Shown: positions 17,860 through 26,682 of the stretch, one piece after another
Layout: the number at the start of each line of letters is the position of its first letter
How positions within the stretch are numbered: the stretch's first letter is position 1
Assembly: GCA_022841345.1 (NCBI GenBank)
Contig: JALHRR010000015.1
Location: 1 to 64,000, forward strand
Origin: Saprospiraceae bacterium
GTDB taxonomy: Bacteria; Bacteroidota; Bacteroidia; Chitinophagales; Saprospiraceae
DNA: 64,000 nt
Reading direction: 5' to 3'
Translations under genes and position numbers: made by a program
Notes under the pieces: model-generated
Told to the model about the DNA's origin: nothing
Databases searched by the model: none
What the model saw: the letters and a program-made list of their open reading frames with translations, nothing else

Positions 17860-18927
17860 ATGACTTTAGAGGATTTAGGATATAATGAGAGATTTGAGAA
17901 GTTCATCATTGAACATCACCTGAACCATTTCGGGGTTGGGAGAGTAATTTCGGAACACAGAGAGCGATATGTTGTCAGGACAACAGGTGGAGAATTTCAG
18001 GCTGAGATCACAGGAAATATGCGTTTTTCTGCAAAAAGTCGGGAAGATTTTCCGGCAGTCGGTGATTGGGTTGCTCTGAAAACCTACGATTATGAATCAG
18101 CCATAATACATCATATACTTCCGAGGTTTTCAATCATTAAGCGTCAGGCAGTTGGGCAATTTGGAGAGGTCCAAATCATCGCAACAAATATTGATTATGC
18201 ATTTATAGTGCAAGCTGCTGACAGAGATTTCAACCTCAACAGAATGGAAAGATATCTGACTATTTGCAACTCCTCCAATGTTAAGGCTATAATTGTACTT
18301 ACTAAAACTGATGTAGCACATGAAGTTCATTTAAATGAAATATTGAATAGTATAAATATGAGAATTAACAATGTTCCTGTTTTTCCCATAAGTAATGCTA
18401 CTAAACAGGGCTATCAGGAATTTAATGCAATCATCGAAAAAGGAAAGACCTACTGTATGCTCGGATCTTCAGGTGTAGGAAAATCCTCTCTAATGAATAA
18501 TCTTTCAGGTAAAACATTGATGAGAACTGATATTATCAGTGAAAGTACGAACAAAGGAAAACACATAACCACTCACAGAGAATTAATTGTGCTTGAAAAC
18601 GGGGGAATTTTAATTGATAGTCCGGGTATGAGGGAAGTGGGTATTACAGACACTGCAAAAGGATTAGATACCACCTTTAACAAAATCTCTTCGCTTTCTA
18701 AGAATTGTAAATTTAAAGATTGTACTCATACTATGGAGATTGGATGTTGTGTTATTGAAGCCGTTGAAAAGGGCGGAATAGACAAAGTTTCTTACGAAAA
18801 CTATCTGAAAATGGAAAAGGAGAAAAAGCATTTTGAATCGACTGTGGCTGAAAAACGAAAAAAGGAAAAACAGTTCGGCAAGTTGATGAAGAACTATAAA
18901 AAGGACATGAATAAGAAAATTGATTAG
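17860..18927 (+). CDS. rsgA: Ribosome small-subunit-dependent GTPase RsgA
   Basis: 355 residues. An N-terminal OB-fold (about 20-95) is followed by a circularly permuted GTPase domain. The permuted order is visible: G4 TKTD at 148-151, then P-loop GSSGVGKS at 202-209, then G3 DSPG at 253-256. A zinc knuckle follows with Cys283, Cys288, His290 and Cys296. A Lys/Glu-rich tail ends the protein. RsgA assists late 30S maturation. Many Bacteroidota carry two RsgA paralogues, and this longer, Lys-tailed form without ribosomal neighbours could be the second one (inference). The ATG at 17860 is the natural start. Confidence 0.93.
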   Translation: MTLEDLGYNERFEKFIIEHHLNHFGVGRVISEHRERYVVRTTGGEFQAEITGNMRFSAKSREDFPAVGDWVALKTYDYESAIIHHILPRFSIIKRQAVGQFGEVQIIATNIDYAFIVQAADRDFNLNRMERYLTICNSSNVKAIIVLTKTDVAHEVHLNEILNSINMRINNVPVFPISNATKQGYQEFNAIIEKGKTYCMLGSSGVGKSSLMNNLSGKTLMRTDIISESTNKGKHITTHRELIVLENGGILIDSPGMREVGITDTAKGLDTTFNKISSLSKNCKFKDCTHTMEIGCCVIEAVEKGGIDKVSYENYLKMEKEKKHFESTVAEKRKKEKQFGKLMKNYKKDMNKKID

Positions 18928-19090
18928 CAAATCCTTCTGTTGCAAGTTTGAGATAAATGAAAAAAAGCGGATAGCAATGTGGGGATTGGTGATTCACATG
19001 AAGACAAAATTACTGGAATATAAAGTGGATAGTTTCCCGCTTGAGCTTAGAATTATTTAAGGGCTCTTTTAATTTAAAAACAAAAAAACT

Positions 19091-19588
19091 ATGTCCAGAC
19101 CAACTAACAAAAATGAACTCCTGAACTTGAGCCAACAGAACTTTAAGCAATTAAATGATTTTGTCGATTCCTTCTCTGAGAATGATCAGCACAAGGAATT
19201 CCCGGCAGGAACGATGAATCGCAATATCCGGGATGTTCTTGCTCATTTGCACAAATGGCATTTGATGATGTCGGAGTGGTATACAATCGGTATGAATGGC
19301 GATAAACCCGAAATACCTGCTAAAGGCTATACCTGGGCTACCACACCGGAATTGAATAGAAAAATTTGGGAAGAATTCAGTAAGGTGGACCTGAAAGATG
19401 TCAGGGAAATGCTGGAAAAATCTTTTAATGATATTCAGAACATAATTAATCGACACTCTAATGAAGAGCTGTTTGAAAAGAAAAAATACAAATGGACCGG
19501 AACAACATCATTAGGGGCATATTTGGTTTCATGCACTTCAAGCCATTATGACTGGGCATTAAAATTGATAAAAAAGGGTATGAAATAA
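19091..19588 (+). CDS. ClbS/DfsB family four-helix protein
   Basis: 165 residues. The conserved features of the ClbS/DfsB (DUF1706) family are seen: SRPTNKNELL at the start, DVLAHLHKWHLMMSEWY, a GYTWATTPELN loop and the closing SCTSSHYDWALKLIKK. The family adopts a DinB-like helical bundle. ClbS itself is the colibactin self-resistance cyclopropane hydrolase. Most members, including this one, are far from any colibactin cluster and their substrate is unknown. It stands alone, 163 bp after rsgA and 132 bp before the DUF4332 gene. Confidence 0.88.
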   Translation: MSRPTNKNELLNLSQQNFKQLNDFVDSFSENDQHKEFPAGTMNRNIRDVLAHLHKWHLMMSEWYTIGMNGDKPEIPAKGYTWATTPELNRKIWEEFSKVDLKDVREMLEKSFNDIQNIINRHSNEELFEKKKYKWTGTTSLGAYLVSCTSSHYDWALKLIKKGMK

Positions 19589-19720
19589 ATACTCCTGTGT
19601 TTACTTCACACATTCGAAAAACCCTTCTGGCTGTTTAAAAAATACCGGAATAAAAATGTAAAAACCCATTCCACGGGATCACTTGAATTCGGTCTTAATT
19701 ACTAAAAAAAATCATTCATC

Positions 19721-20395
19721 ATGGGATACTATATTGACCTTGAGAAAATTTCAATGGATGAATATCGGGCAAAATTAGAAACAGCATATTTGCCGCCAAG
19801 CAGAATCCTTCTAAAAGAAAAATTGAATGAGAGATTTGCTTATTTTAAGAGTTTAGGGATTAGCAATGTCAAAGAATTGCAGCAGCTTCTGAAAAATAAG
19901 GACATGATCGTGGAACTGACGAAAATGGCTGACTTGTCGGCGGATTATTTAAGCATTTTGCTTCGGGAAATAAATAGTACACTACCAAAGCCTAATAAAT
20001 TAGCCGATTTCAACGGAATACAAAGCGATGCAATTAGTAAATTAGAAGAGATTGGAATCACGAATACAGAGAAACTATTTATTAGAGTAAAAACAAAGTC
20101 AGACAGGCAGAATCTTTCAGATATTACCGGTATAGTTGAGGCAGATATCTTGAAATTGACCAAATTAACAGATTTGTCCAGAATTAAGTGGGTTGGAGTG
20201 ACGTATGCGCAGATGCTGTATGACTTAGGCATTGATTCAGTGCAGAAAGTTTCAAAATCTGATCCTGATGATTTGCATTCAAGAATAAATCAATTGATTC
20301 AGGAGAAAAAAGTTTTCAGAGGAGCGATTGGATTGAATGATGTGAAAATACTTGTAGCGTCGGCGTCTGAAATTCCACAGGAAATTGAATATTGA
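19721..20395 (+). CDS. DUF4332 (helix-hairpin-helix-like) protein
   Basis: 224 residues. Repeats of the type LKxLGIxNxxxL are seen (FKSLGISNVKELQQLL, LEEIGITNTEKLFIRV, LYDLGIDSVQKVSKS), each followed by a hydrophobic helix, as in DUF4332 proteins with helix-hairpin-helix-like modules. No enzyme motif is visible. It is soluble with no signal peptide. The GrpB-like gene follows after 9 bp, so the two are probably co-transcribed. The biological role is unknown; DNA or protein binding would be the family-based guess. Confidence 0.8.
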   Translation: MGYYIDLEKISMDEYRAKLETAYLPPSRILLKEKLNERFAYFKSLGISNVKELQQLLKNKDMIVELTKMADLSADYLSILLREINSTLPKPNKLADFNGIQSDAISKLEEIGITNTEKLFIRVKTKSDRQNLSDITGIVEADILKLTKLTDLSRIKWVGVTYAQMLYDLGIDSVQKVSKSDPDDLHSRINQLIQEKKVFRGAIGLNDVKILVASASEIPQEIEY

Positions 20396-20404
20396 ATCTA
20401 TAAA

Positions 20405-20995
20405 ATGACTCGCAAAAAAAGAAAAATAGAAGAGATGTCTGTGCAGGAATTGGGTAAATTATTCCCCATTGTGATTGTGCCTTACGACCCTAATTGGGTA
20501 GGGTTATTTAGGTCCGAAAGTGAGCTTATAAAAAATACATTGGGTGACCAAATTGCCTTGAGAATTGAGCATTTCGGTAGTACTGCAATTGAAGGACTTT
20601 CAGCAAAACCAACTATTGACATATTAGTAGAGATTCCGGTATTGACTGCAAGGCTGAAAGAAAACATCATTCAAAGAATGGCAGAAATAGGTTATACTTT
20701 TATTTGGAGGACAGATGACAATGTGCCCTATATGCATTTTGTAAAAGGTTATACTTCAAAAGGTTTTAGCAATGAAGTTTTTCATGTCCACATAGGAGAC
20801 AATACACACGCTTTATGGGACAGAATATACTTCCGGGATTATCTGAGAAAAAATCCGGCAATAGCAAAGGAATACGAATTACTAAAAAAATCATTGGCAG
20901 TCACATTCAAATTTGACATAGAAGCATATACAAATGCAAAAGCAGACTTTGTAAAAAAGATAACTGAAATGGCAAAAAAGGAAAGCGGAGCCTGA
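20405..20995 (+). CDS. GrpB family (UPF0157) nucleotidyltransferase-like protein
   Basis: 196 residues. The GrpB signature is clear: VPYDPNWVGLFRSE at 25-38, EHFGSTAIEGLSAKPTIDIL at 55-74 (GST at 58-60 and the acidic Asp72 of the nucleotidyltransferase-like core), and FHVHIGDN followed by RDYLRKNP. Family members have a nucleotidyltransferase fold and sometimes link to CoaE. The activity of the stand-alone form is not established. It lies 9 bp after the DUF4332 gene. Confidence 0.9.
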   Translation: MTRKKRKIEEMSVQELGKLFPIVIVPYDPNWVGLFRSESELIKNTLGDQIALRIEHFGSTAIEGLSAKPTIDILVEIPVLTARLKENIIQRMAEIGYTFIWRTDDNVPYMHFVKGYTSKGFSNEVFHVHIGDNTHALWDRIYFRDYLRKNPAIAKEYELLKKSLAVTFKFDIEAYTNAKADFVKKITEMAKKESGA

Positions 20996-21107
20996 TATTT
21001 CTTTATGCTAAGTACCATGTTCAGAATAGATCTGTAAATTGTTCTACCTCCGACATGTTTAGTAAGAAACATATGTATAAATTCAACAACTTACAATTGA
21101 TAAAGTG

Positions 21108-21800
21108 ATGAAATTGATTGCTTTACTTTTTAGTCGTATGCTTCTATTTGCTCTGTTTCAGGGGCTTATAGCATTTATATTTGGTTCATGGTTGGAGTCT
21201 GTTAAGTACTGGATACTAACAGCCACCCTTACCAATATCATTTCCATTATTCTTCTCAGGATATTGTTGAATAAAGAAGGAGTAAATTTTCTGTCCTTAT
21301 TTAAATTTGACATTCATCTGTGGAAAAAAGATCTGCTGATATTTTTAGGACTCGCTGTAATGATCATACCACTTGTTCTCCTCCCCAATTTTTATTTGAA
21401 CCAATGGATTTATGGGAGTTCAAATCATTATGCGGAGATCATGTTTCAACCTCTTCCTAAATTTCTGATATTTATCCTGCTTATAACTTTTCCGTTAACT
21501 ATTGCCTTTGCTGAACTCGCAACCTATTTTGCATACGTAATGCCCAGGCTTAAAATGAAATTGAACTCTCAGGTCTTAACTGTCCTTATTCCGGCTATTT
21601 TTCTATCCATTCAGCATTGCACACTACCTCTTGTTTTTGAACTGGATTTTATTTTATTCAGAGGACTTGTTTTTCTGCCATTTGCCATATTTATCGGTAT
21701 TTCTCTTTATGTAAGAACCTCATTGCTTCCCTATTTTGCAATTTTTCATGGACTTCTTGATGCAATGACAGTTGTAATGCTGTTAAACGAAATTAATTAA
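21108..21800 (+). CDS. CPBP-like intramembrane protein with degenerate motif
   Basis: 230 residues with about seven membrane segments. The layout resembles CPBP (CAAX protease/bacteriocin-processing) proteins: AFAELATYFAYVMPRL lies where EExxxR is expected, SIQHC provides the second-motif His, and FHGLLDA the third. The second Glu and the Arg of EExxxR are missing, so protease activity is doubtful. The ATG at 21108 is used; a GTG three bases earlier is less likely. Its neighbours do not suggest a pathway. Confidence 0.65.
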   Translation: MKLIALLFSRMLLFALFQGLIAFIFGSWLESVKYWILTATLTNIISIILLRILLNKEGVNFLSLFKFDIHLWKKDLLIFLGLAVMIIPLVLLPNFYLNQWIYGSSNHYAEIMFQPLPKFLIFILLITFPLTIAFAELATYFAYVMPRLKMKLNSQVLTVLIPAIFLSIQHCTLPLVFELDFILFRGLVFLPFAIFIGISLYVRTSLLPYFAIFHGLLDAMTVVMLLNEIN

Positions 21801-21878
21801 AAGAGAGCCTTCATATGGGAGTTATCTTAAATAAAAACAAACAAGCTTGCCAATCAAATAATAAACAATGACCCGGGA

Positions 21879-22478
21879 ATGGATTTTAAAATCATCGCAA
21901 AAAGAATTATTGACCTGAAGAATGAAGACCTCGATCTCCGGGACAAGCTAGCCCAATCCGGGCAATTGGGGGGCGGTTATAATGTTGAAATGGAGCAACT
22001 GCACATTAAAAATGCGATGATATTAAGTGGCATAATTGATATGATTGGTTATCCCACCATTGACAAAGTAGGTGAAGAGGCGAGTGCTGCTGCCTGGTTA
22101 GTGATACAGCATTCTATCGGGAATCCCGACTTTATGAAAAAGTGCGCAGAACTATTGGAAGTTGCTGTGAGTGAAAATAAAGCTAAACCTGGAAACTTTG
22201 CTTATCTGAGTGACCGGATAGCTGTTTTAGAAGGGAAAACTCAACTGTACGGAACTCAATTTGATTGGGATGAAAAGGGCGAATTAAGTCCAAACAAATA
22301 TGACGTATTGTCAAAAGTCAACCAAAGAAGAAAATCTATTGGCCTTAATTCACTTGAAGAGCAGACTGAAATGATCCGAAGACAAGCAGAAGCTGAGAAT
22401 CATTTTCCACCCGTGGATTTTGCAAAAAGGAAAAAGGAAATTGAAGAGTGGAGAATGAAAACAGGTTGGTTGAAATGA
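21879..22478 (+). CDS. DUF6624 family protein
   Basis: 199 residues. The central part HSIGNPDFMKKC followed by YLSDRIAVLEGKTQLYGTQF and a QRRKSIGLNSLEEQ tail matches the pattern of proteins annotated as DUF6624, a family common in Bacteroidota and actinomycetes. It is soluble with no signal peptide. The ATG at 21879 is the likely start. It ends a long series of plus-strand genes and converges on the ankyrin gene, whose stop is 29 bp away. Function is unknown. Confidence 0.75.
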   Translation: MDFKIIAKRIIDLKNEDLDLRDKLAQSGQLGGGYNVEMEQLHIKNAMILSGIIDMIGYPTIDKVGEEASAAAWLVIQHSIGNPDFMKKCAELLEVAVSENKAKPGNFAYLSDRIAVLEGKTQLYGTQFDWDEKGELSPNKYDVLSKVNQRRKSIGLNSLEEQTEMIRRQAEAENHFPPVDFAKRKKEIEEWRMKTGWLK

Positions 22479-22507
22479 AAACTTCCACGAAAAATAGCGG
22501 AATTGAT

Positions 22508-23164
22508 TTAATCCTGAAGTATCATTTCTGCAATTTCGTAAAATTCTTTCTCTATGGCCATGTCATAAGGAGTTTTGCCATTATCCATTTTAGCAGTACA
22601 TTCTGCACCATTTAGAATTAATAATTGAACCAATTCTTTTTGACCATTGTGAGCAGCAGAATGAAGAGGTGTTACCCCTTGTTGTTGTCGTGCATTGACA
22701 TCTGCACCGTTTTGGATCAAAAGGCTGGCAATATCTAAGTTGGATATGGCACAAGCGGAGTGGAGTGGAGCTACTTTGAATGCATTATTGGAAGCCAAAT
22801 TAGCTGATGCATTTTTTGATAAAAGATACTCTACCACAGAATAATGTCCAAAAAAACAAGCCAGTCCTAATGCTGTGAATCCATCGGAAGAATAGTCATT
22901 GATCAGCGAGGAATTCTGATTCAGAATGGATTCAATTTTGTCCAGGTCACCCAAACTGCTTGATTCAAAAATATTAAGATCGCTTTGATATTTTTTAAGC
23001 AAATCGATTGCTTTTTGATTCCTGCAATAAGCTGCAAATTGGAGCAAAGAAATTCCCTGATCTGTTATTTTATCAGCAAGCTCAGGTGATTTTTTCAATT
23101 GTTTTTCCAGCTCATCATTTTGAGCGGATTGGATGAAGGATGTGAGAGTTGAGATGTTTGTCAT
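22508..23164 (-). CDS. Ankyrin repeat protein
   Basis: 218 residues. Four or five ankyrin units of about 33 residues follow a helical N-terminal part: DGFTALGLACFFGHYSVVEYLL, VAPLHSACAISNLDIASLLI, VTPLHSAAHNGQKELVQLLI and GKTPYDMAIEKEFYEIAEMI. The consensus TPLHxAA and xGAxxN turns are plain. Such proteins mediate protein-protein contacts in the cytoplasm. There is no signal peptide. A TATCTTTG box on the minus strand (23245-23252) lies about 80 bp upstream of the ATG. Confidence 0.9.
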   Translation of the reverse strand: MTNISTLTSFIQSAQNDELEKQLKKSPELADKITDQGISLLQFAAYCRNQKAIDLLKKYQSDLNIFESSSLGDLDKIESILNQNSSLINDYSSDGFTALGLACFFGHYSVVEYLLSKNASANLASNNAFKVAPLHSACAISNLDIASLLIQNGADVNARQQQGVTPLHSAAHNGQKELVQLLILNGAECTAKMDNGKTPYDMAIEKEFYEIAEMILQD

Positions 23165-23244
23165 GTTAAAATAGATGATAAGAATTCATGAGCCTGGACC
23201 GGTTATTAATTTTCATATAGAATATTTCATTGAAGAGGTAATAT

Positions 23245-23252
23245 CAAAGATA
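23245..23252 (-). promoter_or_regulatory. Possible -7 element of the ankyrin gene
   Basis: Read on the minus strand the bases are TATCTTTG, a full match to TAnnTTTG. No TTTG is found 19 bases upstream, so the promoter call is weak. Confidence 0.3.
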
Positions 23253-23397
23253 AAGTTATTTAGTTTGATTGGAGTTGCAGAAATGGGTTTTGGATATGAG
23301 GAACTCCTTTATCTCCTTTCAATTTTCCAGCTATTCATGCTTGTCGTGGCAGCTATCCTTCCGGATAATTCGTTCTCTTTGTAACAAACCCGCTCCT

Positions 23398-25752
23398 ATG
23401 CTCCGATATCTGCTACCTTGGCTTGCCCTCCTCATTCCAGCTTTTCTTTTTGCCGGTGGAGATGCCCCTATCAGTTATCGTTCTGATTGTAAATTGCCAT
23501 TAGCTGAAATCAATCTGGAAATCAACAATGTGAGAGCCAGATTGAGCTCAGCCGGGGTTATGTGGCGTAATAAAAATAATGCCGGTTATGCAGTTCCAAA
23601 AGTAAATGATACCAGTATCAAAGATGAAGTGCATGCTTTTTTTGCCGGCGCATTCTGGATTAGTGGTTATGATGAATATGACAATTTAAAAGTAGCAGCT
23701 AATACTTATCGCAGTCAAACAAGTATTGATTTCTGGCCCGGACCTATTGATGAATCGAGTGGAAGTACAAATTCTGAGAACTGTCAAAACTGGGACAGGC
23801 TTTTTGCAGTAAAAGGGGATGAAATACGGAGTTTCAAATATCTTTTTCAAAAAAGCTATAATTCAGGGACTCCACTTTCAATTTCAGAAATTCCACATTC
23901 CCTGAAGGCATGGCCTGGAAATGGCAACCCGCATTTTGCTGCAATTCATGGCTTTGAGTTGGATGACTCAGGCAACGCTTACGCTCCTTATTTTGACTTT
24001 AATGGAGATGGCGTTTATGATCCTGTTAGCGGGGATTTTCCTGTTTTGGATTTTGGTCCCTGTGGATATGATGTGTATGCTGATCAAATGATTTATTCAG
24101 TATTCAATGATGCAGGCAATATTCATACTTCGAGCAGGGGATTTCCAATAGGGGCTGAAGTACATTTGATGGATTATGCTTTTAGCAGTGATGATGTTCT
24201 GAATAATGTTACTTTTAAAAAGTACAAAATGATACTTCGCAGCAGTGATGCGATGGTCAGATCCTATGCCTCTCTCTGGGTTGATCCTGATTTAGGTTGT
24301 CCCAATGATGATTATTTGGGGAGTGACAGCACCCGCTCATTGATGTTTGTGTACAATTCAGATGAATTAGATGGTTATCCGGATGGCTGTTCAGGAATTA
24401 ATACATATGGTGATGAAATTCCAATGATTGGGATAGATTTTCTGGCTGGTCCGGAAGCAGGAATATCTGAGCATCCAATGTCTTCTTTTATTACCGCGAC
24501 AAATGCTTCGTTTGTTCCGCATCCGGAAGGGACTCCTGCAATTATAATTTATCGGATTGCCTCAGGTATATTCAGTGACGGTACACCTGTTACTAAAGGT
24601 GGTTCAGGCTACAACCCTACCAGTACTGATGTTACTAAGTTTATGTATTCAGGGAGGCCTGATAATAGAATGGAGTGGAGTATGTGTCAGATTGGAGCTG
24701 AATCCAGAGATTACAGAGCTGTGATGTCCAGCGGTCCCTTTAGCTGGCAACCCGGGGAAATCAAAGTGTTGGATGCAGGAATCGTGTATGTTCCAAATAT
24801 TGAACATCCTTGCCCTGATATTGGTCCCTTATTGCGAGCCGATGACAAGATGCAGGCTGCTTTTGATGGATGTTTTAAACTGGAATCAGAGGGTCCCGTA
24901 GCACCGGTTGCAAAGATCAAATCCGGTAGCAGGAATTTAATCATCAACTGGAATTATGACGATCTTCCCGGATATGAAGATAATCTGAGCGTGAAAATTC
25001 AGGGATCTGAGCCGGCGTCAGATGAAAGACATTTATATAAATGGGAAGGAGTAAAAATATTTCAGATACTAGATGCAAATGTGAGCCGTGCACAATTGAA
25101 TGATACTTCATTTGCAAAATTATTGTTTCAATGTGATTTGCAAAATGACGTGGACTCCATTTATAATTGGATAAAAGATGAAAATTCTGCTGATTATATT
25201 TCCCGCTTAATGGTCACAGGGCAAAATCAGGGATTGCAGCATGAGATCCATTTTTCTAATGATCTGTTTGATCAGGGGAAACCGCTGCTGAGAAGAAAAG
25301 ATTATCACTTTGCTATTATAGCATATTCTCATAATGATTTTAATCCTTATGATCCGGATAGGGTAGGACCTGATCGGAAGTCATATATAGAAAGCGCAGT
25401 TTTTCGCTATGTCAGTGGAAAGCTTCCGGCTTTTGGCTGGGATGAAGGTGTAGAAGAAGATATTAAGGATGATATCAGAACTCCTTTTGCTGGAAATACT
25501 GATATAAATGAAAGATCAAATTCAGGCTTCGAAATTCATTCTGCGGAAATAAAAGTCTTTGATTTCACAGGCAAAATTTTGCAAGTAATTAAGGATTTAC
25601 CTTTTTCATTTTCTGCTGATAAGTTAAAGGAGGAATCTTCCTGGCAGAATGTGCATCAGTGTTTGATGGAATCAGGTAATAGAGGAACTTATTTTGTAGA
25701 GGTCAGGGGTATCAATGGGGAGAGACGCATTAGGAAGTTTATTACATTTTAG
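23398..25752 (+). CDS. Secreted T9SS cargo protein of the NNVRAR family
   Basis: 784 residues from the ATG at 23398. An open frame extends upstream to 23269, but the internal ATG starts a proper signal peptide (MLRYLLPWLALLIPAFLFAG). The segment INNVRARLSSAGVMWRN, then FFAGAFWISGYDEYDNLKVAANTYRSQ and FWPGP, matches a family of large secreted Bacteroidota proteins that I recognise by these motifs but that has no known function. The C-terminus (KVFDFTGKILQVI to RGTYFVEVRGINGERRIRKF) reads like the last strands of a T9SS sorting domain, but the usual FPNP start is missing. It diverges from the ankyrin gene. Confidence 0.8.
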   Translation: MLRYLLPWLALLIPAFLFAGGDAPISYRSDCKLPLAEINLEINNVRARLSSAGVMWRNKNNAGYAVPKVNDTSIKDEVHAFFAGAFWISGYDEYDNLKVAANTYRSQTSIDFWPGPIDESSGSTNSENCQNWDRLFAVKGDEIRSFKYLFQKSYNSGTPLSISEIPHSLKAWPGNGNPHFAAIHGFELDDSGNAYAPYFDFNGDGVYDPVSGDFPVLDFGPCGYDVYADQMIYSVFNDAGNIHTSSRGFPIGAEVHLMDYAFSSDDVLNNVTFKKYKMILRSSDAMVRSYASLWVDPDLGCPNDDYLGSDSTRSLMFVYNSDELDGYPDGCSGINTYGDEIPMIGIDFLAGPEAGISEHPMSSFITATNASFVPHPEGTPAIIIYRIASGIFSDGTPVTKGGSGYNPTSTDVTKFMYSGRPDNRMEWSMCQIGAESRDYRAVMSSGPFSWQPGEIKVLDAGIVYVPNIEHPCPDIGPLLRADDKMQAAFDGCFKLESEGPVAPVAKIKSGSRNLIINWNYDDLPGYEDNLSVKIQGSEPASDERHLYKWEGVKIFQILDANVSRAQLNDTSFAKLLFQCDLQNDVDSIYNWIKDENSADYISRLMVTGQNQGLQHEIHFSNDLFDQGKPLLRRKDYHFAIIAYSHNDFNPYDPDRVGPDRKSYIESAVFRYVSGKLPAFGWDEGVEEDIKDDIRTPFAGNTDINERSNSGFEIHSAEIKVFDFTGKILQVIKDLPFSFSADKLKEESSWQNVHQCLMESGNRGTYFVEVRGINGERRIRKFITF

Positions 25753-25842
25753 TTATTGTAATGTATAAAAACTTTAATTCCTGATGCAATTCATGTGCGC
25801 TGTCAAATTCTCCCGGGAAAAATTGACAAGATTAGCTGATCA

Positions 25843-26418
25843 TTATTTATCCATCATCCAAATGACAAACTTTCTCAAAAACTTAGGTGGATATTTATAG
25901 CCTCTGTTGGCCATTCTTTTCCCCATTTCCAGATATTCATCAGGTTTGGCGAGGCGAGTTCCGAGTCCATCTACATATCTGTTAAACATACAAAATGCGG
26001 CAGAAATAAGCACGGTATCATGAATTTCTTCATCATTTGCACCCCGGGATTTAGCATGTTCAATGTCCGTGGGAAGAACTTCTTTTCCACTGACCTGAAC
26101 TTTGGCAGCGATTTTCAGTAAGCTTTTCATTTTGTCAGAGATTGGGGCAGTATCCAAGTCAGCCAAAATCTTCTTCATAATTCTGCCATCATCATTGAGA
26201 TGAACATTTGCTGTGGCTGTATGAGATAAATGACAGAATTCACAATCATTTAAATTAGAGACATACCCGGCTATTAATTCTCTTTCACCTTTGCTGAGAG
26301 GAGAGGGGTCATGCAAAATTGTATGGGCCAGGTGAGATAAAGCCTCACCGGAAGCACCTTTGTAAAACAATAATTCAACTATTCCTGGTTGATTCACACC
26401 GGTTTCGATGTATGCCAT
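25843..26418 (-). CDS. AhpD-like / carboxymuconolactone decarboxylase family protein
   Basis: 191 residues from the ATG at 26416-26418 (MAYIETGVNQPG). The AhpD signature is seen: GEREL at 44-48 provides the upstream Glu, then Cys59-x-x-Cys62 with His66 (NDCEFCHLSHTA). This places it in the peroxidase-related CMD branch, which uses a Cys pair to reduce peroxides or partner proteins. ISAAFCMFNRYVDGLGTR is the typical last part of this branch. The frame can be extended 20 codons upstream, but the extension is not family-like. It converges with the gene ending at 25752. Confidence 0.88.
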   Translation of the reverse strand: MAYIETGVNQPGIVELLFYKGASGEALSHLAHTILHDPSPLSKGERELIAGYVSNLNDCEFCHLSHTATANVHLNDDGRIMKKILADLDTAPISDKMKSLLKIAAKVQVSGKEVLPTDIEHAKSRGANDEEIHDTVLISAAFCMFNRYVDGLGTRLAKPDEYLEMGKRMANRGYKYPPKFLRKFVIWMMDK

Positions 26419-26682
26419 AATACGAGTAATTTTTATCGAATTTCTATACGATATAAGAATCGTACAAATTGTTATCACTCAAATATACAGTTCGGGGTCT
26501 GCTTATTGCATACAGTTATTCAATTAGTAACAGAGAATGCCAATTTGCTTTACTTTGATGTACTAAAAAGCTTTAATTTGGCATGCAATAATCAATCAAG
26601 CCAAAATCAACATTCACCAACAAAGCCCAAATACTCCATGATCAGAAGAAAAGCCCTGTGCTGGCAATATGTTCAGGAAACA

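Noticed and set aside
26389-26682. N-terminal extension of the secreted hydrolase
   Set aside because: The extension lacks a signal peptide and overlaps the start of the AhpD-like gene; the ATG at 26683 begins a normal signal peptide.
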